In this document: piece by piece, positions 47,369-59,270 of the stretch
How positions within the stretch are numbered: position 1 is the stretch's first letter
Layout: every line of letters begins with the position of its first letter
Made by a program: the position numbers and the translations under genes
The notes under the pieces: model-generated
What the model was told of the DNA's origin: nothing
The model's input: only the letters and a program-made list of their open reading frames with translations
Database searches by the model: none
From: Cymbidium sinense
Lineage: Eukaryota > Streptophyta > Magnoliopsida > Asparagales > Orchidaceae
DNA: 64,000 nt
Assembly (NCBI GenBank): GCA_021442155.1
Contig: CM038215.1
Span: 213,522,982-213,586,981, forward strand
Direction of reading: 5' to 3'

Positions 47369-47392
47369 CATTTGATGCATGCTTAATTATCT
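44775..47392 (+). repeat. 2.5-kb tandem duplication, unit 2
   Basis: It aligns with unit 1 along its length with moderate divergence. It starts at the same ACGCGCCGGTGAC and ends at the same GATGCATGCTTAATTATCT. Differences include many transitions at CG sites in the GC-rich part and a different microsatellite. The GC-rich part spans about 44,775-45,430. A pair of 67-bp GGCTGGGATTGCGGG subrepeats starts at about 45,023 and 45,090. Confidence 0.9.
47275..47366. repeat. (AT)32(GT)14 compound microsatellite at the end of unit 2
   Basis: AT from 47,275 to 47,338, then GT to 47,366. Unit 1 has only AT at the same place, so the GT tract arose after the duplication or was lost from unit 1. Confidence 0.95.
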
Positions 47393-47813
47393 AATTATTA
47401 TGAAGAGAAGAAAGGGGGGGTTATCCCCCCTTCATCCCTATCCTAAATTTTTTTCTAAGGATATATTATTATGACTTTGATTTCTTTAATGAACTGTTTA
47501 TTAAATATTTTTTTTATTAAACTTAAGTTTGGGTTAGCCTTAAGAAATATTATTCAAACATGAAAGGCATCTCAAGATTAATAAACTGAATCACCATTAT
47601 ATGGATAACATTCCACCACTTCTTTCCATCATCAATAGCATACACATTTCTTCATTTTTTTATTCATGATATTTGATTTAATACACATATTTATACATAT
47701 AATATATATTTGCATTTTTGTACACTTGAATGATCATTAATGCATGTATTTTGGCAGAAAAGAAAGATTTCATCCCTTAGTTAAGCATATGTAGACATGT
47801 ATTAGAGATTTAG
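47393..47813. other. AT-rich right flank of the duplication, nothing recognised
   Basis: Contains an AAAGGGGGGGTTATCCCCCC near-palindrome at about 47,410. No gene or element was assigned. Confidence 0.35.
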
Positions 47814-48245
47814 GTAAGTGCGTGCCATTGTTAAACCAGGGAAGTAAGGTTATCTAAGACTTCCTTATGGCTACTTAAAGCCTCATATTCCTGAGACTTA
47901 AAGCCTCGTGTTCCCTGGATGTCCAGACTATATACTTGCTAAATTAAATACATGTAAACATATACACAAGCTTAAGAATGAAAATCATGCAAAGATTATA
48001 TAATAGCAAATCATTTTATTCATGTAATACTTAGTGACACAAAGAGCAAAGTTTTATCTCCAGTTCTAGCACATGAATACATATAAATGAAATTAAGCAA
48101 GTACGTGTTATTGTTAAACTAGGAAAGTGAGGTTATCTAAGGCCTTATTGGAGCTATTTAAAACCTCGTGTTCTCGGGATGTCCGGACTATATACTTACC
48201 AATTCAAATGTATGTAAACATGTATATGAAACGTAAAGATAAAAT
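47814..48245 (+). repeat. Two direct copies of a ~285-bp unit
   Basis: AAGT(G/A)CGTG(C/T)(C/T)ATTGTTAAAC, GTGAGGTTATCTAAG-like and GGATGTCC(A/G)GACTATATAC words occur near 47,816-47,930 and 48,100-48,195. No coding frame is seen. Confidence 0.6.
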
Positions 48246-48489
48246 AAAATCTCTATTAATTTTGAAATTATAACTTAAATGTAAACTTTAGTGAATATTT
48301 ATAACTTGCATTATCTTATATTTTCATCATTAGCTTATAGTTTTTAAAATAATTTAGGATTTATTAGTGATAATAGCCACACCTTATAATAATATTTATC
48401 CAAAACATGCAACTTAGATGTAATCATATCCTTTTGATTCTCTTCTTTTTTTATTTTGAAAACATGAACATATGACACAAATTACATGC
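48246..48489. other. AT-rich stretch before arm B, nothing recognised
   Basis: It may include the diverged outermost part of copy B, whose exact end I could not place. Confidence 0.3.
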
Positions 48490-51400
48490 ACATTTATGAT
48501 GCTTGAAAAGAAGTAATTAAACATTGTCACATAACATATTCATTTACATTAAGTCCTAAGGACAATCAACCCAAATAAATATTCCTTAAGACTAACCAAA
48601 ATTCTTATAAAATTTGATTTTTGATATTTGAATTATTAAAGAGGAGAGATGATACTTAGTATATATCCCATCCCATGTTGCTGATTTAATGTATTTAAGG
48701 AAAGCAATTAAATAGATTTTTATGACTTGATTAGGTTTAAACTATTAAGCACATTGATTTGATTACCCTTCCCTAAGCTTCTTTAATTTAATTAACTACT
48801 TGATCATGAGCCTTCAATGATATGCTTTTAGGAAAGTAAAATTTGCAATGCACCTAAAGGGACCTAATGCGTTAGGCTCATTCTTAAGAGTTACTTAGAT
48901 TAAAGAAGGAAAGAATCTAATTTAAGTATTCTTATAATTTTCCAATACCAATGAGTCTACCATAATTTCCATAACAACTTTATGTTATTAAACACATAAA
49001 GAGAAACTAATGAATTATATTTGAATTATCTAAACCAATCATTAATTTTGTTTGACTTCCATTTTTATCATTATTTTCTCTAATTAATCCCTAATTATCA
49101 CATATGTTAATTAACCTTCTTGAAGAAATACATTTGGAAAAATAATTAGGTAAAGGGTCTTAATTACTTCTCCTCACTATTTCCACTATTCATAATGAAC
49201 AATTATCATTAATTATTTAATTTTCACTCTTTATCAATCTTAATAATTATTAAATTAATTAATGAGTATGATTAAGATTGAAATTCCAAATTCTTTAAAT
49301 TTCATGGTAAATATGAGAGGCAGAGGACATCCCATGGAATCATCCCACCAAATTTGGAATTAATTATGCAAGTAATTAATCCTTAATTAAGATAATTAGC
49401 CTAAGCTTCAAATCTTAATTAAGCATTGTTCATTGGACAAAAATTTGAGATTTTATTTTTCTTAAATTCTCTTATGTCTAACCTTTCCAAAATGGGTTTA
49501 TTTATATTTTTTGGTTTTTTCTATAATTAATTAATTTTTTTTAAGTTTTGACCATTTAATTACATTTTTAAGGCATAATTAATCCTTTAAACTATAGGTG
49601 CCATGCGGATTCTGGCACAGTAGTGCTTTCCACATGGCACTGCAGTATTGGTTACTTAAATGGTCTGACGTGGTAGGTGACTCAACGGTGATGTGATTTC
49701 ATTTCGATAGACGACCGAGATTAATCTCGTGATTTCAAAGGGATTAAATCAAGATTTCTATCATGATTAATCACGACTGTTTGTTCTAATCATGTGGAAC
49801 GAATGACCGATGATTCATCATCCCATGAGCACCGAAAGACGGTCACCGTCTGCCTTTCGTTGCTCAATTCGAGCTCGCCGGAGCTCGTTTGATGACGAAA
49901 TGGACTCCAAAATGATCAAGGAATAAATCTATAGGGATCCTGTGATGGAAATCACATGTATACACAATTTACTTCAAAAAAGACCAACACAAGTAGGGAA
50001 AACTATGGTTGCTAAATTTTGCCTCGAGCTATAGATCGCCACCATAAGAGGTAGCTTCATCTTGAAGAGATGATGCCTTGTTGAGAAGATCAAAAGCTAC
50101 CTCCTCGTCGATTGCTCTGTGGACCAAACTTCATCGCAAAGCTCATCGGAGTTGGTATAGTGACATCTTTCGGAGGTCAAATCGCTCGAGAAATGATTTT
50201 TTTTGGCTTGCAGGAGTGAGGTGAAGGTGTGGGAAGAGTTAATTTGGTGGAGATTTTGGAAACTTGGATGGGCGGAGCTCTGTTCGACGGGCTGGTCTCG
50301 TCGGTGTGGTGGAGCACGAAGAGCTCGGGAGAGGTATGGGACTGTGCGGAATGCTCTAGGGAAGGTGTGTGTTGAGTTTGAATCCACGGGGAGGAGTATA
50401 CTCTCCTCCCCAGCTAAACCAAGGGCTGAGATTTGTTCAACCTTTGGCAGTCGTCTATCCGGGCTAGGTGACCGAAGGTGGCAAGGGACTATTGAGGTGG
50501 CTGAGGGTGAGAGGCTGAGAGACTGTAGTGATCTAGCATGGGGTGTACAGCCTCCCTTATGTGAACCAATGGGTTGCCATGGGTTAACTCACCCTCTCAT
50601 GGACAAAGGCAAATAGCCTTAGGTTGGGTCAATGGTCCTCTTATTCCAAGAAAAGCCAAAGGTACCGCCAAGGGGTGGAGAGTTGGAGAAGCCACCCAAA
50701 TGGGGTGGTTTAATGGGTTTGACCCAAACTAGATTTACCATGGGTTAGGCCCACTTGGGTAGGCCCATGGTGATCCATGGATGAGTCATGCCAAGTTTGA
50801 TTGAGTTTCGACTTAGTTCAGTTAGGTTTGGCTCAATTTGACCCATATGAGTCAAATAGGTTCAATTAGGTTAAGTTGACCAATATGATCAAATTGTGTC
50901 AAACCAATGATTTGGGTGAGTTTAATTGGTCATTTGGAATAAATTGGTGTAATTAGTTTGACCAATATGATTCAATTTGGGTCAAATGGGTCATATTGAC
51001 CAATTTAACCAAATTGGCCAAATTTACTTGAGCATGAGTTAGGTTTATGTTCAATTAATCATTAGGGATTGATTGAAAGAGTTGATTTGAATTGATTTGG
51101 ATTAGGGAATGATTTGGTTCAATTGGACTTTTTAGGTTAATTTGGGCTAAGTAGATCAATTGGGTTGGCTTAGTCAAATTGGCTTTAATTGATAGGGTGT
51201 TCACAATCAATTTATGATTTATTAGAGGCATTGGTTGCAATCATTTTGTATTGAAATGATATTTGGCCTAATTTGGCCCTTTAGGTCAATTCAACTTGGA
51301 TTAAGTGGTCAAATTAGTTGATTTGACCCAATTGATTGGGTAATAAAAGATGATTAGCAACCATTATGGAAGAGATTGGATGAGTTGATTTAATCTAATT

Positions 51401-51956
51401 TAGGTTGAATTGAAGTTTGAATCAAACTAATCATTTATGTCTCATTATGTCAAGTGAACCAATTAGGTTGATTGGGTTGAATTTGGTTGGGTTGGTGTCA
51501 ATTAAATGTTAAGAGGGGTTCAATGATGAATTTATAGTTGATTAGTGGCTTTGATCATAATTGAATTGGGCTCAGTGAGGTTTTGGCTCATTTGAATCCA
51601 TTAGGTCAAATGGGCTAACTTGGATTAAGGTCCAGGTTAATTTGGCTTGGAGCTTGGATTGGAAAATCAAATTCAATTAAGATTAATTAAATATATTTGA
51701 GTTGGTTTAGCTCTAATCACAAAGCTTAAGTTTGGATAAGTTGATGGGCAAGAGTCTTGGTTTGGGCCTTAGGGTAGATGAAACCTATTTGTCCTAAGGC
51801 AAACCTTTGGCTTAGGGTTATATTCTAAGTTCTAAGCTTAGGTTTAGTGTTTCCTTAATCACTAGAAGTGTCTTAGCACTAAGAAAATCTAAGTTTCTAG
51901 AAGGTTCCTAAGTCTAAGATGAGAAAGGTTAATTCTCACTCCAAAAGTGGTCAACA
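48490..51956 (-). repeat. LTR-like repeat family, copy B; probable 3' LTR of the Tat-type element
   Basis: Inverted partner of A. Read on the minus strand it begins TGTTGACCACTTTTGG at 51,956. Just before it on that strand is TTAAAAAAGGTGGC, a purine run where a polypurine tract should be. The body has the same blocks as A, including CTTTCCACATGGCACTG (49,627) against its complement near 30,658, and CTCTCATGGACAAAGG (50,596) against CCTTTGGCCATGAGAG (29,693). It sits directly beyond the antisense frame of the minus-strand gypsy element, the place of a 3' LTR. That assignment is inference. Confidence 0.7.
50389..50412. other. 24-bp GC-rich near-palindrome in copy B
   Basis: Same hairpin as at 29,883-29,906, in the opposite orientation: arms GGGGAGGAG and CTCCTCCCC. 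Confidence 0.7.
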
Positions 51957-51999
51957 GCCACCTTTTTTAATATGACACTTTCCATTCTTCAGGTAACAA

Positions 52000-54710
52000 C
52001 CCAGTTTTGGGTCTTCCATATCCCGCTTCCTTATGGATTTGTGATCGATCCCTCTCAGTCAAATTGGTTCTTGTTTAAATGCCTAAGGTTGTCTCTCTGG
52101 ATTCACCGGATGGTCCTAAGAAAGTAATCCATCTAACCATGAGTGAGCTACTAAGATATCATCTGAGTGAGGAGGAAGTTTGCATGCTATAGTTGTGGCT
52201 TCATTTCACAAGGATCATGCACTTAGCATATCACCCATAGAAGTTCATTTGTCATTATTTTATGCATTTATTTCTCATTTTGTGAGGAAAATCTTGCACT
52301 TTCAAGTGCCACTCCTATGATCTGGAGTCTTCCCCATATGGTGGAGCTCCTAACTCCAAAAAGGACACTACGGTCCCTACCCATCAACCGAATGGCCGCC
52401 TTCACCTGATATCCAAAAAGCTGAGCTTCCCTCATCAACTTACCATGATAATGGTGAGGCTGAGAGGAAGAATCACTCACCCAAGGGGTGATGAAGGGAG
52501 CCATGGTTGCTCTTCTACTCCACAAAAGTCATTGCCTTGCATGGAAGGATGGCTTCTTTTAAAGAGAGTACATGCTCATTAAGGAAAGAATTGTTAAAGC
52601 TATGGACGAGGTTGGTGGATGAGCTACAGTAGATGTACGCATTGAAGGAGTCGCAATGGAGGTTGGTGACTATGGAGGTCAAGTTGACTTCGCTTTAGTG
52701 TCGAGTTGAATTAAGCGAATCTATTCTCTTCATAATGGGCACCAACTTCATGTTTAATTACTTGTATAATAAAGCTGCACTTGCCAAGGAGTGGCACTCA
52801 GACCTCATTACAAAGTATTTTAAAAGATAATGTGTATAAGGGTTAGTAAGTGCATTTGCATTATTTTTTGTAATAATAATAAAGCATGTTTATAAAAAGG
52901 GAAGCCTCAATTGTTACCCACTTTGTTCGTGTTGAGCCAAGCTTGTGAGATTTTTGGAAGGCCGATGGGCGCTTTTATTTTATTTTTTTGTCATGCGTGC
53001 ACCATTAAAGATTTCCTTGGGATTTTTAATGATTTTCTCATTTAATGATAGATGGGTGTTACCGAGCTATAAATTATCTTTAATAGTTGTCAAATGAGTT
53101 TATATTCCCCTTTTACCTCTCCTTCTGAGTGAGTGATTTCCTGTTGCACAAGTGAATTCACTATTTCCATGCTCACCTTTAACTCTCTCATAGTATGGTG
53201 ATGGCGGCTTTAAAGAAGGCAGCCAGCAGGTTTGTGCACACTGAGGCTAAGGAGATGCTTGAACTCCAGCTGTAAATGGCCTCATACATCTTTCAAGGTT
53301 ACTACCATGGTAACCCAAATTATTCAATGCGGTGGCCAACAAGGATGAGACACTTCACCATTAGACTTAGAGTGGTGTCTCCTTCAACCATTTTCAGTAG
53401 TTTCATCTTTTCTCTTCTCTGTGAGTAGTGGATATTCTTACTTTTATGGATTGGTGTCTACCCAAGTTCTATCGAACTCAATGGCGAGAATGTCCACCTT
53501 CCTCATTTTTCTAAGGGAGGAGAGATGGAATGTAGCCTGACCTTTTTTTGTCATGCCTTTGGGATTATGGGGCACCAAAATGACATGTGTAGTTTTTGAT
53601 GGTGGTGCTAAAGATCATAGGCTAGTCAAATAAGGTTAGGAAATGGTGATCAAAGCTATGCTTCATCAAGTGCTCAACTAGTTGGTCAGTGCCAACAATT
53701 CATATTCCCTTCCCGATGTACAAGGTGAAAGTTTTAGAGCTGAGTCCTCCAATGAATGAGATAACAAAATTGAAGGGTGGGGTTTTGCAGATCTACCAAT
53801 ATCTTCATTTGGCAAGAAACATGAGCTTCTCTTCAATACGAGTCCTTTTTTATGTCATTTTTGAAATTATAACTGAGTCATAAAGTCTTACTCTTTTACT
53901 TATTTATTTGTAGAGGATAATTATTCAGACCACTCCCTCTCAGAGGTCATCGCCTTTAATAAGTATAAGAGGGTTGGGAGAGTCAACTTCTTTAGAGGCC
54001 TCCCCAAGGAGTCAGCCAATGAGGCTGAGCCAAGTTCTTATCCTAAGAGAACCAAGAAGCACCCCACATACCCTATAGTCACCCTAGCAAGAGGAGTGAC
54101 ACTAGCAATGAACTGGAGGAATGTGCTATGAGTAACTTCACTATCGACCAAGTCAGGCTGACCAGTGAAGCATTAGAGTTGGGGTGATAGGTTTATTCTA
54201 ACATAGTAGGCATTTCTAGTGGATAGCTATTGTACTCCATGATAACTGCCTAGACCATCACATGGCAATCAACCTGGGAGGTATACAAGAAGTTCCTTCT
54301 TCATAGGAAGGAACTATCTACGGAAAGGGTGGAGCATGTGGTGATGAGGGGCTAGCTCAAGGATTCTAAGAGTAAACTTGCTAAGCTTCAGGAAGAAGCG
54401 AGGATCCAAGACCTAATAGAAAGAGTAAGTTATCATGGAGTGACTATAGAGGAGGCAAAGAAAGGCTTGGGTAGTGTGTCCGCCACACCAAGGAGTTCAA
54501 GTAGAAGGAAGCTGAAATATCTAAGTTTTTAAATTTTGATGAGCATAAGCACTTATCCAAGAGAAATTCAAGGAGGGTGCCAACTATGTCACTGCCAAGT
54601 TAGTGAGGCATGCTTAGTTGGATGTCAAGTTCTTAGATTTTGATAATGTTCTCACTCTATTGAAATCTAACTTTGATGGCATTGATGAAGGAAACATTAA
54701 CTAGCTGCCA
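52000..54710 (+). pseudogene. Antisense accessory frame of the Tat-type element (coiled-coil protein relic)
   Basis: Plus-strand fragments near 54,310-54,700 read LKDSKSKLAKLQEEARIQDL, KFKEGANYVTAKLVRHA, and DVKFLDFDNV then SNFDGIDEGN, with stops between. This matches the usual end of antisense or gag-like proteins in plant gypsy elements: a helical heptad region, then A...(Y/F) repeats and a D-F/L-D motif. Fragments around 53,440-53,560 (FYGLVSTQVLSNSMA-like) may be the N-terminal part, but this was not confirmed. The frame runs opposite to gag-pol. Confidence 0.5.
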
Positions 54711-55735
54711 CTTATTCTCTTTCTAGTATACTCACACATTTTATATACAAGTAATTGATGAAATGAAAGTTTCTTTTCATTTCCTTTCTTTTTGTCAAGT
54801 ATTTTTGTTGATAAATGCACTCACTTGGAGTAGAGAATGACTATGACTAAATTTATTTGTAGGAATAAGGGTGAGTACCCATTCAAGTTGATTAGTTAGA
54901 TACTTGTACTTGTCATCTATGAGTAGAACATACGTCATGAAGCAAGTTCACTAAATATGTTTCGTAGAGTGCAAAGATGAGAAGTATCCTTTTTTTTCTT
55001 TGCAAGAAATTTTGATTATACTCGATGTAGTGTAATTCATATTGAATAATCATTTTATTGCACCTTAAGGAGAGCACAAGTGTATCAACTATAGTTGGTG
55101 GTCATCGACCTCATGGGGTGTCGCCTTATAATATGGTGCCAACGGAAGTGTTGGTCTTGGTAGTCACCAAACTCATAGGATGTCGATCTTACACTAAAGT
55201 GGCCAACATAATGGAGTGTTTACCTATATTGTTCATTCTCCTTTTGGCATCTTGTGAATTATTTTAAGTGAGTATGATTTATCACTTGCAAACACATTTC
55301 TTTGAGCTAGTTTTTACTCACTCAATCTGAAGACAACACGCCAAGATTTGTATTATCAGCTTAAGCCAATAATGATGCTTTGAACAATTCAAGTTTATGC
55401 ATGATTCTTTCTCATATTAGGTGAGTATGGTATGTCATTATCGAGTATGCTTTTTACTTGGTCCGAAATGGCACACCATATAATATGAGTCGATTAGTAG
55501 TTCCCCGAGTGTTAACTCGAATTATACATACCCATACAGCATCTTGTGACTTTGTTTGCAACCATGTAGTAAGTAAATTAAGTCTTCAATATGATATAAT
55601 AAGCAAAAAAATAGAGTATAGGGGTGAGATTTATCTTGAGAATAGAATATCTTTAAATCCTTAGCATTCCAAGTGTGTGGTACGTCTTGTCCCAAGTGAG
55701 TTTGCAACTACTATACCCAAGAGCCTGCTTTCCTT
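54711..55735. other. Spacer between integrase and the antisense frame
   Basis: No domain was recognised. TGGTGCCAAC and TGGCACACCATATAATATG words lie near 55,135 and 55,470. It lies inside the Tat-type element. Confidence 0.4.
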
Positions 55736-57000
55736 TTAATTATGTAGGGGCCATCTCATGTGTGGGTGCATTTTCCAAATGTGTTTTGGCAAGAAATCAC
55801 ATCAACCTTCTATAAGACCAGGCAACCTATTTTGAAGCATTTTTCTTTAACGTAGTGATTGTAATACCTATCCATTCATCTCTTTATTTCCTCCTTTTCT
55901 TAGTGATATTTTGATCCTAAGTTTCTCCAATTGAGCAAGAGTGGTGTTAAAGGAGTTAGCATTTGATCTCTCCCAAGTGTCGAGTCCTTCTCTCAAGTTA
56001 GTGGTCATTAAAACCCTTTGACTAGAAAGTCCATACTCTACCAGCAGCATCACTTCTATTTTATGAGAAAGAAAAAATGGTGTATATCTAGTTGTTAAGG
56101 TCAACGTCATTCTTAGGGCTCAAAGTATAGTGAATATGATGTCTACTAACTTCACTTTGTCTCCTTGAACTTTTATCTTTAATAGATTCAAAACTTTTTG
56201 TTACGGCTTCTACTTGGCCATTGCTCTAAGGGTGGTGCACTGAGATAAATTTTAGTTGGATTCCTTTGGATTCATAGAATTCCCTTAGTTGCTTTTCAAT
56301 GAATTGCATCCTATTATTTTTTATGTTTGACATTGGTATTGCACTAGAGATATAATGTCACCAAATAAAATATTGAATTACTTGGGAGTTATTTTATTGA
56401 GTGATTTTGCTTCAATCCTTTGTTGAAGTAGCGCATGACAAGGATGAATTTTCTTTATCTTCTAGTGAGTGGTATGGGCAAATCGGATCCATTCCCCATA
56501 TGAAAATGGACAAGGATTGCTAATGGGTTACAAAGACTATGATGACTACCGACTATAGAGGAGCAAACCTCTAGCATTGCTCGCACCTCTTAACAAATTC
56601 TTCCATGTATTTTCTTAGTGAGGCTAAAAGTATTCTTATCTTAGGATCCTACAGGCAAGTGTTCTTCCTCCGAAGTAGCTTTTGCATTCACTAAAATGCG
56701 CCTCTTTGAGTATTCCTCTTTTTTGTTTTTTTGTGCATGTCACATGTTAAGCGAGGTTGCCAATCTTTATAATAACTCACTTTCATTTAGTAGGTATTAC
56801 ACAACTTGGATTTTGAATCTTCTAAGGTCTTTAATTTCTTTCTTGATTTCCCTAGTTTGCTGGTATCTCTTTAGAGGGTCGACCCAATTGTATGAATCTT
56901 CACTATATATTTGTAAAGATTCCTCCTCTTCTATGCTAGGTCAGGTGAGAAAAATAATTGGCTGCTCCATGAGCCTGTTGAACTGGACAATAAGTTAGCA
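55736..57000 (-). pseudogene. Tat-type integrase
   Basis: On the minus strand, near 56,250-56,130, is a relic of the HPQSNGQVEAV(N/T) block, read as SNGQVEAVTKSFESIKDK. It holds the catalytic glutamate region, where the family has Y-PQ-NGQ-E-N. Near 56,100-55,870 is MLLVEYGLSSQRVL followed by LEKLRIKISLRKG, the stretch after E(A/V)(V/M)(L/I)P(V/L)E in Tat integrases. The N-terminal zinc-binding part is not readable with confidence. Stops occur throughout. Confidence 0.75.
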
Positions 57001-57099
57001 AGTTGAATTTACTTTAATGGTGCTTGCTTGATCTTAAACTAATTCTTTGATTCTGCCCTTACCTTAGCACATATTTTTGTAGGGATTCATCCCTAACTT

Positions 57100-57470
57100 C
57101 ACACTCTCTATTTATTTATCTTACCATAAGTTATGAGTTTGAAGAGGCACTAATGTATGAAGCACGGCTAGTCCTTGGCCAATCTCAGTCCAGGAAGTAA
57201 GGATTCATATTCAGACTAATTGTTTGTCACCTAAAAGTTGAGTTTGATGTCCTCAATTATGGTGATCTCGACTAGACTTTTTATTAAGGTGTCCACTCCT
57301 ATCCTTTGCTAGCCCAAGGATCCATCTACGTATAAATGACATAGAAGTTCCAAGTTGATGGGGACATCGCTTGGATTGTTGAAATCTACAGGGAAATTTG
57401 TGAATGCATAAACCTTAATGGTTGTCCTCGATGAATATGATATGTCAAACTAGTTAAGTTCCACTGACCA
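57100..57470 (-). pseudogene. Tat-type RNase H
   Basis: The minus strand near 57,420-57,230 reads AFTNFPVDFN, PINLELLCHLYVDGSLG, then IGVDTLI and IIEDIKLNF. The core LYVDGS carries the first catalytic aspartate, as in W.L.VDGSS in plant gypsy elements. Later motifs are lost. Confidence 0.7.
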
Positions 57471-57689
57471 TTTCAATAGCCTTCTAAGTGGTCTACCTTG
57501 GTGAGTACAGATTTAAGCAGGTTGTTTGTGATAACTTAAATTGAATAAGCTTTAGATTTAGGGTTGAAGCCATCCTGGTGCTATAATAAGTACGAGTGCG
57601 AGTTTCCATTATGAGATAATGTAATTAGGCATTTTGCAATTATTTTCTCACATAGTACATGAGACATTATTTCTCATTTTCCTCTCTAA

Positions 57690-58632
57690 TCAAAATAGAG
57701 TTTATGGAGTCTTCTCCAACTCTAAGACGAGTAGGTTTTGCCTTCGGGCTTTGCAATAGTAGGGTGATGCAAATTTTTAGGTCACAAAAGGCTTCTTCAC
57801 ATTTTGAGGTCCACTCAAATTTTTGGCACCCTTGAGTACTTCAAAAAATGGTGAACAGTGCACTCCATCTTTAAAGATAAACAGATTCAACCTTGCAATT
57901 CATCCAGTGAGTTGTTGAACTTCTTTTATCATTCTGAGTGATAGCATGTCAAAAATGGATTTCACATTGTCAAAGTTGATCTTATGCCCTTTAGGGTGAT
58001 CAGGAATCTTGATCACCATAAAGGGTTGAGATGCATATTATATTTCCTCAAAGTATCTAAAGTTTTCTTCAAATCTTTAATATGTTGTTCAAGCGCCTTA
58101 CTTTTGATGAGCAAGTTGTTCACATAGACTTCAATATTTCTACCTTTCTACTTTTTAAAATTTTGATATATTGTTCTCTGGTAAGTTGCTCCAACTTCCT
58201 TCAATTCAAAGGGCACCACTTTATAGTAATTTAGTCTTTCCCCTATAATGAAAGTTGTTTTCATCAAGTCGATTGGTTGCATCAGTACTTGATGATAACC
58301 TAAGAAGGCAACCAAAAAACTCATTACATAATTACTTGCCATTGAGATGACAAGTTCATCTATCCATGGGAGTAGTACCCATCCTTTCAACATATCAATT
58401 GAATTTGTGAAGTCCACACATCTTTCATTTTCAATTGGATTTTTGTGTTGACCATATTTGATATCCACTCCAAATATTGAACCTCTTTAATGAAGTCAAC
58501 TTCAAGCAATTTAACTACTTCTTCTTCAATTGGTTCACAAATAAAATAACAATCTTCATGATCTTTTGTTTCATAAGCCAAGTATCCTTTTGTATGTTGA
58601 GTGGTGACAAAGTTAATGTCTATGTTTAGCAT
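57690..58632 (-). pseudogene. Tat-type reverse transcriptase
   Basis: The minus strand near 58,632-58,150 carries the linker and RT: FVTTQHTKGYLA; FIKEVQYLEWISNMV (family: FI.EV.YP.WL.NVV); then ERCVDFTNSIDMLKG; SFLVAFLGYHQVLMQPID (family: SF.DA.SGY.QI.M.P.D); KTTFI; YYKVVPFELKEVGATYQRTI (family: MPFGLKNAGATYQR); and YQNFKK. The FLDA aspartate has become valine. The YVDD motif lies further left near 58,120, where KSKALE-type thumb sequence is damaged. The order and wording are diagnostic for a non-chromovirus gypsy RT of the Tat/Athila branch. Confidence 0.88.
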
Positions 58633-58839
58633 TTGATTGAGATCTAAAATACATTGATATCATCTTAGAGTTTAAATGAGGGTTCTTTGTATTTTTTGTA
58701 GAAGGTTGAGTTGATCCTTAGGATTATCTTGGGATTTTATGTAGTTGCCACTTTCTCAACTTCTTTGATGATCTATGCCCTAGTTCATGCGACCTCTAAA
58801 TATAATACTTCGGCTTAGTAGAATCATCCATCACTCACA

Positions 58840-59270
58840 AATAGCTCGATCGATGGTAATTTCTTATCTTACTACTGGGAACTTGACCACTACATGAAAG
58901 GATGACACAACTGCTTTGAACGTATTGAAAGTGGGTGGTCAAAGATGATGTATATGTTGCAAGAGCTTCCACGATAGCGACCATTGTCTTGAATTATTTC
59001 TTGCCTTTACCTTAAGTCATGGGGAAAGTGATGACTCCTTCTATTTTTCTTCTATCTCTGAAAAGTCAAACAATGATCCTCCGTGTGAGTTGAGAACTCA
59101 ACTTCAATTTATCGAATACTAATTTAAAGAAAATGTTGACCAACCTCCAAATATCTATCAATATGCTTCCAATCCGATAATTCATGCTCAATGTTGTGAT
59201 GAAGATGGCATCATTCTATGGGTTGCTAATAGGGGTGATCTTTTTCAAAGAAGCGCTAGAGAAGCATTTG
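58840..59270 (-). pseudogene. Tat-type aspartic protease
   Basis: The minus strand reads NYRIGSILIDIWRLVNIFF near 59,185-59,130, in place of the family's (V)..ILID-GSS-DILF. It continues with LSSQLTRRI, IEGVITFPMT, then FKTMVAIVEALATYTSS and QVPSSKIRNYHRSSYL (family: P..YN.I.GR..L). The catalytic D is still followed by a damaged triad (DIW for D(S/N)GS), so it would be inactive. It normally cleaves the Gag-Pol precursor. Confidence 0.65.

Noticed and set aside
50203..50616. 137-codon plus-strand open frame in repeat B
   Set aside because: The matching part of copy A does not keep this frame, the composition is atypical, and it lies within an LTR-like non-coding repeat.
28162..51956. Arms A and B as terminal inverted repeats of one giant DNA transposon
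   Set aside because: No target duplication was found at the outer ends, other copies of the family occur singly (C) or in another pairing (D/D'), and the start and purine tract fit an LTR better.
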